Shown: one piece after another, positions 12,013 to 22,100 of the stretch | Numbering within the stretch: the first letter of the stretch is position 1 | Layout: each line of letters starts with the position of its first letter | IMG/VR virus record: IMGVR_UViG_3300031974_001064 | Location: 1-44,580 of that record | DNA length: 44,580 nt | Reading direction: 5' to 3' (one strand) | From: a virus | Position numbers and translations under genes: made by a program | The notes under the pieces: model-generated | Told to the model about the DNA's origin: nothing | The model's input: only the letters and a program-made list of their open reading frames with translations | The model's database searches: none

Positions 12013-13922
12013 CAAAAAATATAATATGTATTTCGCCTGATTGCGAAGAGAAACTACCAGCAAATAAAAGAAAATATTGTTCTGATACTTGTATGTGGCG
12101 TGAACAAAAAAGAAAAGCACGTTATAAAGAACAAGGTAGAGAATATACACCTGAAATAAAAGAAGCTAACAAAGGTAAAGTTACACAAGTTAGACGTGGT
12201 GCTTTATACGATAAGTTTGTAAATCAAGGATATGCATTAGACCTTATACAAGGAAGAATGGATAGACAAGAGATAGCTAAGGAACTAGGTTGTACTGCTG
12301 CACACATTTCTAGATTATTAGGTGCATTCCAGGAAGATTACGAGAAAGATAAACAAGCTGAGAACTGGGAAGTATCTGATGATGCTAAACAATCATTAGA
12401 AGATTTTCAAAATTTTAGAGATAGGTATTTTTTAACAGAACAAGGTATACCTTTTGAAACAGCAAATTTTCATCATAGATGGATAAAATCTATCAACAAG
12501 GCTTTACTTAATGGTGGTCAGCAAATGATACTTAGTCCACCAAGACACGGTAAAACTGAGTTGTTAATACATTTTGTTATTTGGCTTATTTGTAGAAATC
12601 CAAACATAAGAATTATGTGGGTAGGTGGTAACGAAGATATTGCTATGAACTCTGTAATGTCTGTTATGGATACTTTAGAACAAAACGAAAAATTAAAAGA
12701 AGATTTTTGTGGACCAGGTGGTAGCTTTAAACCTGCAACTAGAGCAGGTAAGATGTGGTCAAGAAATGGTTTTACTGTATCTACTAGAACAGTATCAGGT
12801 ATTAAATCTCCAACAATGATTGGTATTGGACGTGGTGGTAAGATACTTTCACGAGATTGTGATTTAATTATTGCAGATGACATTGAGGACCATAGCTCTA
12901 CTATGCAACCTGCATCAAGAGAAAATACAAAGAATTGGTGGACTACTACATTAGGTTCCAGAAAAGAGGAACATACAGCTATGGTGCTTATAGGTTCTAG
13001 ACAGCACCCTGAAGATTTATATTCTGCAATTTTAGAGAATGATGCTTGGGAACATATAGTAGAAGAAGCTCACGATAGTATGTGTGACATAGCAGAGTTT
13101 GAAGAAGAAGAACACGTTGATTGTATGTTATGGTCAGGTAAAAGAACTTTTAAATGGTTAATGAACCGTAAGAAAGATGCTATGACTACTGGTGGTTTAA
13201 AGAACTTTGAAATGGTATATCTTAATAAAGCATTTAACGATAGCCTTAGATTATTTAATCCAGAACAAATACAAGAATGTTATGACCAAAATATGAGATT
13301 AGGTTATGTACCTCCAGGTTCTTACTTAGTTGCAGGATTAGACCCAGCAGCTACAGGTTATCAAGCAGGTTTCTTATGGGCTGTTGAAACTAAAAATGGT
13401 CAAATAAAACTTACAATGGTTGATTTAGAAAATCATCACGGTGGTGGATTAGAAGAAGCATTTAATTTAATTAAGTTGTGGTATGAAAAATATAATTGTT
13501 ATCACTGGGTTATTGAAGAGAATGGTTTTCAGAAAGCTATTAGACAAGATAAACACACAAAAGATTATTGCAATGTGCAGGGTATAAAGTTAGAAGGACA
13601 CGAAACTCATAAAAATAAATGGGATGAAAGATTTGGTGTAACTGCACTTGCTCCAATGTTTAGTGATAAAATGATTACATTGCCTTTTGCAGATGCAGAT
13701 GCACAAAGTAAGACAATCGCTTATACTAAACAGCTTACTTATTTTGCAAGTAAAAATTCTGCAAGAGGTAAGGCAAAGTCAGATATAGTAATGGCAAGTT
13801 GGTTTCCAATGAAAGTCGTTAGAACCTTGACAAAGCTAACTTACAGTGATATGGAATTAGAATACAATCCTAGCTTTATGGGTTATAATAGTACTGATTG
13901 GAACGAGGTACCTTGGAGTTAA
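12006..13922 (+). CDS. terL: Large terminase subunit with N-terminal zinc and HTH modules, 638 aa
   Basis: It starts at GTG 12006, overlapping the previous gene. Residues 8-30 are a zinc knuckle (CISPDC and YCSDTC). Residues about 80-105 form a helix-turn-helix (RQEIAKELGCTAAHISRLL). The packaging ATPase follows, with Walker A PPRHGKTE near residue 176 and Walker B DLIIADDIED near 285. The RNase H-like nuclease has GLDPAATG near 444, then VIEENGF and a C-terminal KSDIVMA acidic site. It should translocate DNA into the prohead and cut it. No separate small terminase gene is evident, so the N-terminal HTH may recognise the packaging site itself. Confidence 0.93.
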   Translation: MVAKNIICISPDCEEKLPANKRKYCSDTCMWREQKRKARYKEQGREYTPEIKEANKGKVTQVRRGALYDKFVNQGYALDLIQGRMDRQEIAKELGCTAAHISRLLGAFQEDYEKDKQAENWEVSDDAKQSLEDFQNFRDRYFLTEQGIPFETANFHHRWIKSINKALLNGGQQMILSPPRHGKTELLIHFVIWLICRNPNIRIMWVGGNEDIAMNSVMSVMDTLEQNEKLKEDFCGPGGSFKPATRAGKMWSRNGFTVSTRTVSGIKSPTMIGIGRGGKILSRDCDLIIADDIEDHSSTMQPASRENTKNWWTTTLGSRKEEHTAMVLIGSRQHPEDLYSAILENDAWEHIVEEAHDSMCDIAEFEEEEHVDCMLWSGKRTFKWLMNRKKDAMTTGGLKNFEMVYLNKAFNDSLRLFNPEQIQECYDQNMRLGYVPPGSYLVAGLDPAATGYQAGFLWAVETKNGQIKLTMVDLENHHGGGLEEAFNLIKLWYEKYNCYHWVIEENGFQKAIRQDKHTKDYCNVQGIKLEGHETHKNKWDERFGVTALAPMFSDKMITLPFADADAQSKTIAYTKQLTYFASKNSARGKAKSDIVMASWFPMKVVRTLTKLTYSDMELEYNPSFMGYNSTDWNEVPWS

Positions 13923-15644
13923 ATGACACCTGAACAAATTGTAGACAGAGCAACAATACTTAAAGAGATGCACGATGATGCATTACCTGATAGAGCTAGA
14001 TTTAGAGCTATATTAAATGGTGGTGCTGATGGCATTAGAGAATTACTTGGTCCTAATATGGACAGAATGGATAGCAGTTTAATACCTGCACCTAATTTAA
14101 TTTTATCTGCATTAGATAGACTTGCACAAAAACTAGGTAAGCAACCTACACTTGATGTACACATTACTAATGGTAGAGATAGTTCTAGAAATAAAATTAA
14201 AAAAGAAAAACTAGAACGAATAATAACTTCTTACGATAGATTACAAGAGTTAGATGCACAGTTACCACAAGTAGCTAGATGGCTTCCTGGATATGGTTTT
14301 GCTGTTTGGGTAATTACTACAAAGAAAAGTATAGATGGAAATATATATCCTACAGCAGAATTAAGAAACCCATACGATTGTTTTCCTGGATATTTTGGTA
14401 ATGGTCAAGACCCTAAAGAATTAGCAATTATACAAAGAGTACCAATTAAAAATTTACTTGAGATGTATCCTGAATTAAGTTCTTGGTTTAAATCTAGAGA
14501 AGAAAATAAAGCAGCCAATAATTACAACGTATATAACTTTAATAATGATGGTAGCTGGGAAAACTCAGATGAAAGCGGTGATGTACTTCTTGAGTATATG
14601 AATGAAGAAGGTACATACATTATGCACGTTGCATCTAGAAGAATTGTAGATTTTGTACCTAACCCATTAAAGTCAGGTCCATCATTTGTAGTAGCTAAAA
14701 GATATAGCTTTGATAGATTACAAGGTCAGTTTGACCAAGTAATTGGTTTGATGGCACAAATGGCTAAGATAAATATTTTGTCATCTATTGCTATGGAAGA
14801 TGCTGTATTTACAGAAACAAACGTAGTAGGTGAAATTGAAAGTGGACAGTACAGAAAAGGTAGAAATGCAATTAACTATTTGTCACCAGGTTCACAAGTT
14901 ATAAAACCTGTAACTAATTTACCTTATCAATTATTTGAAAGCGTAGGTAGATTAGAAAGACAATTAAGAGTTGTTGCAGGATATCCTGTACAAGATGATG
15001 CTATATCACCTAACTCATTTGTAACTGGTAGAGGTTTAGAAGAACTTACTGCTGGTGTTGGTCAAATGGTTACTGAGTATCACACAATACTTTCTAAAGC
15101 ATTACAAGAAGTAGATGCTAAAAGATTAGAACTTGATGAAGTTTTATTAGGCAAAAAAAGAAAACCATTATCTGGAACATACAAGGGTGCTGCATTTGCA
15201 GAGTTTTATACACCTAAGAATGATATTGATAAAAACTATATAACAAGACGTAAGTATGGTGCTATGGCTTCTTTTGATGCACCTAATAAAATAATTACAG
15301 GATTACAGTTATTACAAGCTGGAATTATAGATAGAGAAACTATGCAACAAGAGATGGATGGTTTAGAAAATCTTACACAAATTAATGAAAGAATTACTAA
15401 ACAGAAATCAGAAGATATTATGGACCAAATGTTAATACAGGCTTCTCAACAGGGCGATAGGTCTGCAATGATGGCTATAGTAGAAATTTATAATAATCCA
15501 AAAAATAAAGGTGAAATACTAGAAAAGTATTTTACAGCACAAGGTGAACAACCATCTATGCAGGAACAAGCTCTAATGCAACAAGCTGCAGCACAACAAC
15601 AAGCTGGTCCACCTAATTTACAAGCACTACTTGGAGGTGGATAA
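13923..15644 (+). CDS. Portal protein, 573 aa
   Basis: It lies directly after terL with no gap (ATG follows the terL TAA). It is large, helical, with a hydrophobic-poor N-terminus, a central mixed region (residues about 130-260) and a helical hairpin around residues 275-400 (LIGLMAQMAKINILSS onward), consistent with the portal clip, wing and stem. The C-terminus is Gln/Ala-rich (MQQAAAQQQAGPP) as in many podovirus portals. The family call rests on position, size and composition. Confidence 0.85.
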   Translation: MTPEQIVDRATILKEMHDDALPDRARFRAILNGGADGIRELLGPNMDRMDSSLIPAPNLILSALDRLAQKLGKQPTLDVHITNGRDSSRNKIKKEKLERIITSYDRLQELDAQLPQVARWLPGYGFAVWVITTKKSIDGNIYPTAELRNPYDCFPGYFGNGQDPKELAIIQRVPIKNLLEMYPELSSWFKSREENKAANNYNVYNFNNDGSWENSDESGDVLLEYMNEEGTYIMHVASRRIVDFVPNPLKSGPSFVVAKRYSFDRLQGQFDQVIGLMAQMAKINILSSIAMEDAVFTETNVVGEIESGQYRKGRNAINYLSPGSQVIKPVTNLPYQLFESVGRLERQLRVVAGYPVQDDAISPNSFVTGRGLEELTAGVGQMVTEYHTILSKALQEVDAKRLELDEVLLGKKRKPLSGTYKGAAFAEFYTPKNDIDKNYITRRKYGAMASFDAPNKIITGLQLLQAGIIDRETMQQEMDGLENLTQINERITKQKSEDIMDQMLIQASQQGDRSAMMAIVEIYNNPKNKGEILEKYFTAQGEQPSMQEQALMQQAAAQQQAGPPNLQALLGGG

Positions 15645-15850
15645 TGCCAGAAGATTTTGTAGAATTTGCAAAAATTATAGCTAGAAATTTTCCAGAAGAA
15701 ATAATACACGAAGAAGTAGAAAGTGAGTATATACACATACAAGATATGGATTTTACAGAGATGAGAAATTCAGGCAAACCTGAAACATTTACAGTTGCTT
15801 GGATACCTGGTCTTGGCAAAATAGATATAGTGTTTACACCAGATTATTAA
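15644..15850 (+). CDS. Unknown acidic protein, 68 aa
   Basis: Its ATG overlaps the portal stop (TAATG). It is acidic and helical in the first half (EDFVEFAKIIARNFPEEIIHEEVESEYIH) and beta-like in the second (TFTVAWIPGLGKIDIVFTP). It is not recognised; a head-assembly accessory is possible from position. Confidence 0.7.
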   Translation: MPEDFVEFAKIIARNFPEEIIHEEVESEYIHIQDMDFTEMRNSGKPETFTVAWIPGLGKIDIVFTPDY

Positions 15851-15851
15851 T

Positions 15852-16178
15852 ATGAGTAGAGTAAGAAAAAACAAAGCAGAATATAAAGCAGAAGACTTTA
15901 AAGGTCAGGCTCAAGAATTAGAAACATTGCAGGATGCTGCACCTTTAGAGGTAGCAGAAACACCTGTAGTTGAAGCACGACCAGCACCTGCACAGAACTT
16001 AGGTCAATTTGTACAAGATGCAACTAGACCTGAAGAAGACCCAATGATGAGTCCACTAGCAGGTATAGAAGATAGTACTAGCAGATTTGCTGCTGCTCCA
16101 GATGCAGATATGATTTTGCAAGCTATGTATAAAGTTTTACCTAGCAAGGAGATTGCAGCCTTACTAAAGAATTTATAA
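15852..16178 (+). CDS. Unknown Ala/Pro/Glu-rich protein, 108 aa
   Basis: It has a basic N-terminal 25 residues, a low-complexity central part (VAETPVVEARPAPAQNLGQ) and a helical C-terminus (ADMILQAMYKVLPSKEIAALL). The disorder plus terminal helix suggests an adaptor or a partner of the portal. It begins 1 base after the previous stop and ends 1 base before the giant gene. Confidence 0.7.
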   Translation: MSRVRKNKAEYKAEDFKGQAQELETLQDAAPLEVAETPVVEARPAPAQNLGQFVQDATRPEEDPMMSPLAGIEDSTSRFAAAPDADMILQAMYKVLPSKEIAALLKNL

Positions 16179-16179
16179 A

Positions 16180-19100
16180 ATGGCTGAAATAAGATGGTGG
16201 TGGCAATCACCTGTACAAGATGAGATAGAAGAAACTCAACAAAATAATCGTATCGAACAAGCTAAGGTTATTGAAGGTATGATTAACTCTGTACCTCAAA
16301 CAGCACAGAATTTAAAATCATTAGTTGATGAACATTTTTATTTACCTAAAGATGTATTAGTTGGTGCATCTTTAATGAATTTAACTGCTGATTCGCCAGA
16401 GATAGCAACAATAGTTGAACGTTGGTTAGATGTAGAAAAGACTTGGTGGGATAGAGTTAAAGCAGTTGGTAGAGGAACAATCAGAACAGCATTTACTGCA
16501 TTTGATTCTTTACAAGATGAGATAGTTAAAAAACCAGTATTAGCCTATCAAAAATATTTAAATCAAAAAAAATATAGAGATAGTACTGGTATTTTAGGTG
16601 CTTCATTACAACTCTTAATTAGTGATGATGCTAGAAAAGAACTAGGTGCTGTAAGAGATAAGCTAGGTCCTTCTACAGGTAGAATAGCTTTACAAAATTT
16701 AGCAGCAGGAAAAAAAGTAAATTTAGGTGAAGGTTACTTTCCAAATTCTACTTTGGCTGAAGATACAGATGTATATAAAGAATTAGTAGGTAGAGGGATA
16801 GATGACCAATCTGCAAAGAACATTGTTCAAACTTATTATGGTCAAGACATTACAAATAGAGAAAGAGAACGTGATGAAAGTCTTACTATACAAACTAGAT
16901 TTGGTACTACTAAATTAACACCTGCTGCACCATTAACTGCATCTATATTAGAACCTGGCACTAAAGGTTATAACATAATGTCTGGTCTTATTGACGGTGC
17001 TTTTACTTTAGTTGCAGACCCATCAATACTTATAGGAAGTTATTTAAATAAAGCAGGTAAAGCAGTTAGGTCATTATCACAAGCTGATGTACTTAAAAGT
17101 GCAGGAGTAATTGATAAAGCAGTTAGAAAAACTATACACGTTCCATCTGCTACAGAATATTTAACTAGCACAAAAGGTGGTACTAGAATTGTTGACCAAT
17201 TAGTTTTAGCAGAAGATTTTGATACTGTTGGTAGATTGTTAAAAAACCAAGGTGATGCTGCATTACATAAAGGATTAAAGAATGCAAAGTCAAGAGAAGA
17301 AGTTACCAATTTATTAATACCAGCTATAGAAGAACAAGTTAAGTTTAAGAGATTAGACCCTAATTCATTATTAATGCGTGGTTCTGTATCAAGTACATTA
17401 GGTGGATTTGTAGCTGGTGATTTTGGTAGAGCAACAGGTTTAGTAGGTGCAATTAAAAAAACACAAGCAGATTCTGCATTAGGTAGATTATTCTCTGAGT
17501 TTCCTGTACCAAAATTAAATGTTAAAGATATGAACCAATCATTCTTTGATTTAAAACAATGGATGAAGTGGGCAAAAGTAGATGATAGTATAGCTAATCC
17601 TGCTTTAGATAAATTAGCAGACTTAGCAGAAAATCAAATGCTAAATCCTGATGAAGCACAATCATTACAAAATATGGGTGACATTCTTGATATATGGAAT
17701 GATGTACTTAATCACATTGGAGAAAAGTTTGAAGCAATAGATTTACCTCCACAACTTATGAAAGGTATTAAACGATGGATGGCATCTGTAGATGAAACAC
17801 ATAGATACTTTGTAAACGAACTAGGTGAACTTGAATGGTTTCCTGGTTCTAAATTTGAAGAAATACCTAAGTTAATTAAACAAGACTTTTCTGAATTTTT
17901 AACTGATGATGATACTGTAACTGTTATTGAAAAAGTACTTAGTAAATTTAAAGGTAGTTCTGAAGTAATAACAAAAGATGTAGAAGATATAGTTGCACAA
18001 GTAAAAGAAATATCTAATGACCAAACTGCTGTAGAAACTAGATTGTTAATTGATGAATTGTGGTCAGGTTTTTATAACGGTGCAGAACGTGAAGCATTAA
18101 ATATTGCAGAAGAGATAGGTATAAATACTAAAGGTAGAGTATCTAAAGGTATGACAGTGCCTGATGCAGATATACCTAATAAACAAAATTTACAAGATAT
18201 AAGTTTAAAATATGCTGCAACTACACCTATAGAAAAAATTGCTGATGGTTCTGTATCTGCAATACCTGATACAGTAGATGGATTAAAAACATTTAAAAAT
18301 GTAAAAAAAGGTGAAAAGTTTTTATACGATAGTGCAGTTGTTGAAATATCAAAAATAAGAAGTATACCTATGGATATATTTACAAATCCTAATAAAGGTG
18401 TTTTGCTAGAAGATACATTAACTAAAACTGGATTAACTAGAGAACAATTATTTGATGCAGTTAAAACTGAAAAAGGTACAACTTTTAGATTAATAGAAGT
18501 TGACGTAGCACAAGGTTCAAGATTTGATAATTTGTCTAGAAGAATGAAAGAGTTAGGTCTAGATGATTTTAAAGATGCAGACGAATATAAAGCACAAGTT
18601 GAATACGGAAAAATTAGAGAAGAAGCATTACAAGGTAGTAAAGATGAAATTAATTCTTTACCTAGAAAAGAACGTACTGCTGTACAAAATAAAATACAAC
18701 AAATAGAAGATGCTAAAAAAGTAATTAATTCTATTGATAATGCTATAGAAAATATAAATGCTGATATTGCACGTATTGAAGCTGAGTATGCAGTTAATCC
18801 TACAAATATGGAATGGTATAGAAAAACTTATATGCAGGTTAGCGAAGTTGAAGCAAATCCAGAAGAAATAATTATTGGATTAAATAAATTAAAAGAAGAT
18901 GCTCTTAATCAAATTACAAAAGAAATACAAACAAATATCAGATATAGAACAAGAGATTATAGAAAAGGTATTGAACCAAAAAATACAGTACAAGATGAAT
19001 TAGGTGACGTTACAAAAGTAGCAGCAGGTCCACCTATTAAAACAGTTAGAGAAAATTTAGTTAACGATAGAAAACTTATAGCACAAAGAATAGCTAAGTT

Positions 19101-22100
19101 AGATAAAGAGATTGGTGAAACACTACCTTCTTATAAGAAAGCTAATGAAATATTAGAAAGCAAAGAAGTTTATGACCCTGATTATTGGAGTAAAGATTGG
19201 GGTGCAATAAATCCTAAAGATGAATTAGGTAATGTTGTTAAATCTAATATAGAACAAACTGATGGTACTTTGATATTTACTACAGGTACAGCAAGTAAAA
19301 ATCTAAATTCTATTAAGAATTACTTAGACACAGGTACTTTACAAGATGTACCAGGAAAATTAAAGACAGGTGTATATCAGGGTAATAAACCATACGCTGT
19401 AATTAATTTATCTAAAACTACTTCTAAAGAACAAATAAAAGAGATACAACAATTTTTGTACAGAAATAAAGTAAGAAAATTAAATATTGTTGGTAGTTCA
19501 GAAATAGATAATGTTCAAAAAACATTAATGAAAAATGTAATGGAAGATTTAATGTACTTCCAAACAAAAAATCAAAGAGTAACTTTAGGTAAATTAAATA
19601 CAGTATTAGAAGAAAATCTATCACAACTTAGGAAGATTTCTACTTTAGAAGATGATACAGCAGATGTACTTAACTCTGTATATGAAGAATTTCTTTTAAC
19701 TAAATCTGGTAAAAGAACTGAAAGAGCATACAATCCTAGAGCTACAGCTCATTTGCTTTCTGAGTATTGGGATGAAGGTTATATACCTATGCCTGATGCA
19801 AGATTATTTTTAAGAGTATTTAGACCTATGAGAGATTTACATCTAAGACTTACTGGTAGAGCTAAGAACATTACAGATGAAGCATATGACAAGTTATTAG
19901 CTAAACCTATAACTGATTTAGCAAAACTAGAAGTTAAAGGTGCTGATAGAAATATGTACGAAAGCATAAGAAGATTAGTAGGTAAGACTAGAACTAATAT
20001 TAAATTAAATACTGATGGTACAGATGTAGCAAAGATTACTGAAGGTATGCTTACAACTATTGGTGATGGCTATATGCAGTTACTATGGAAACCTTCTATT
20101 CTATTACGTCCAGCTTGGGTTACAAGGGTCGTAGGAGAAGAGCAAATAAGAATGTGGGCAGATGGACTAGACAATGTATTTGCACATCCTTTATCTGCTT
20201 TTGCTTGGATATTTGGTAGAACACCACAAAGAAATAGACAGTTCTTTTTAAGTAGTAGAGAAAAAGGTAGACATTGGTTAACAGAAAATTGGGGTAGAGG
20301 TAATACAGATATATTAGATGACACAATGGAAAATAGTTTCTTTCATCAAGAAGCTATGTCTAATACACATAATGGTGTTATGTTTGGTATTGACCCAAGA
20401 AGAAGTCGTGGATTTGTAACTAAGAAAGTTGGTGACCCTGGATTTTATGGTGGTTGGGCATCTGAATTATTACAATTAGCTGATGACCCTATTGCACCTC
20501 TTATAGCAAAAATAAATGTAGACCCTGTAAAAGACCCAGTTAAATTTAGAGAGTCAGTTGCACAAATTAAACAATCATTTTGGGATGGTGAATTAAGTAA
20601 ATGGCGTAAAGCATATGTAGGTAACTCAGATGATACAAGTAGATTTTTAAAGAACTTAATAAATAAAAACAGAGCATACTCTGATTCTTATGTTGATTCG
20701 ATAGTTGCAAGAATACACGTGAAAACAGGTGGTAAGTATGAAGCATACGAAATATTACCTAATGGTGTAGAAAAACTAATAGATGCAACTAATCCTGCTG
20801 TAACTGAAATTAAAAACCCAATAAAATATGTAATTAAAGAAAGTGGTGACAGAGAACTTATAGAACATATATCAACAGGTGCATTTGAAAAACCTGGTGA
20901 AAGAGTTGTAAATATATTTAGTAAGAAAGCTAATGACTATGTGACTAGAAACTTTACACGTAATATGACACGTAGTGAATTTAACTCATATAGTACTTGG
21001 CTTAAAAACTTTAAGACAGATGTTATTGATAGTAAAAACTTTAAGGTCAAAGCATCTAGATACGATATGGATGGAGATAGATTAAGTCAATACAATCAAG
21101 TATTAGAAACTTTATTCTCTACTTTAATGGGTGCATCTACTAATGAATTATCTAGGTCAACAGCTTTTAGACAGTATTACTGGAGATTTATTGAAAGTGC
21201 CTATGCAAATATGGATGATGCAGCTAGAGCATATATATTACCAAGAGCTAAACAAGCTATGGGTAAATATAGAAAAGGTTCTAGAGCAGATAAATATATT
21301 AAGAACTTAGAAGGTATGGGTTTTGCAGATGTATCTAAACAAGTAGGAATTAACGATATAGAACAAATAGATACATTAGCTAAAGCCTATGCATTAGAGG
21401 AAACTAAATCTTTACTATATGATTTAAATAAACGTCACGCTATATCTGATATGTTACGTTTAGCATTTCCATTCGCAGAAGTTTATCTAGAAATAGCTGG
21501 TACTTGGACTAGATTACTTAAAGGTCAAAAGACTTTATTCGGTAGAAAAATACAAAGAGGTGTAGAAGGTGCAAGAGAACCTAGCATATTTGGAGAACAA
21601 GATGATGAAGGTTTTTTTACTACTGACCCACAAACAGGGGAAGAAATGTACAATGCACCTGGATTTGGTTTGAATAATAAATTAGATAGAGAATTAAAAA
21701 ATCTTAGTCCTGAAAATGCAATAACAAATCCTGTAACAGGTGAAAAAGATATTACAGCACCTAACGTTAATGCACGTATTGAAGGATACGCTAGTGGTTT
21801 AAATATGGTTGCAGGTTCTGTAGTACCTGGTTTAGGACCTTTAGTATCTTTACCTGCATCAGCAGTATTACCTTCTACTAAAGGAATTGACCAAGCGTTG
21901 TTCCCATATGGTAGACCACAGTATTCACCAGCAGACCCAACTTATTATGTTGATGCTGCATTGCCTACTTGGATAAATAGATTACGTTCATTAGGTGGTA
22001 GTTCTAGTCCTGAGCTACAAAGGGCTTATGCAAATAGAGTTAAAGATATACAGAGAGCTATGTTTATATCTGGTATTTATGACGATAGTACTCCTGAAGC

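Noticed and set aside
17215-17235. DTVGR in the 2317-aa protein as the T/DxxGR motif of an N4-like virion RNA polymerase
   Set aside because: The other polymerase motifs (catalytic Asp motifs and the Arg/Lys-Tyr-Gly helix) are not found nearby, and a five-residue match in 2317 aa is expected by chance.
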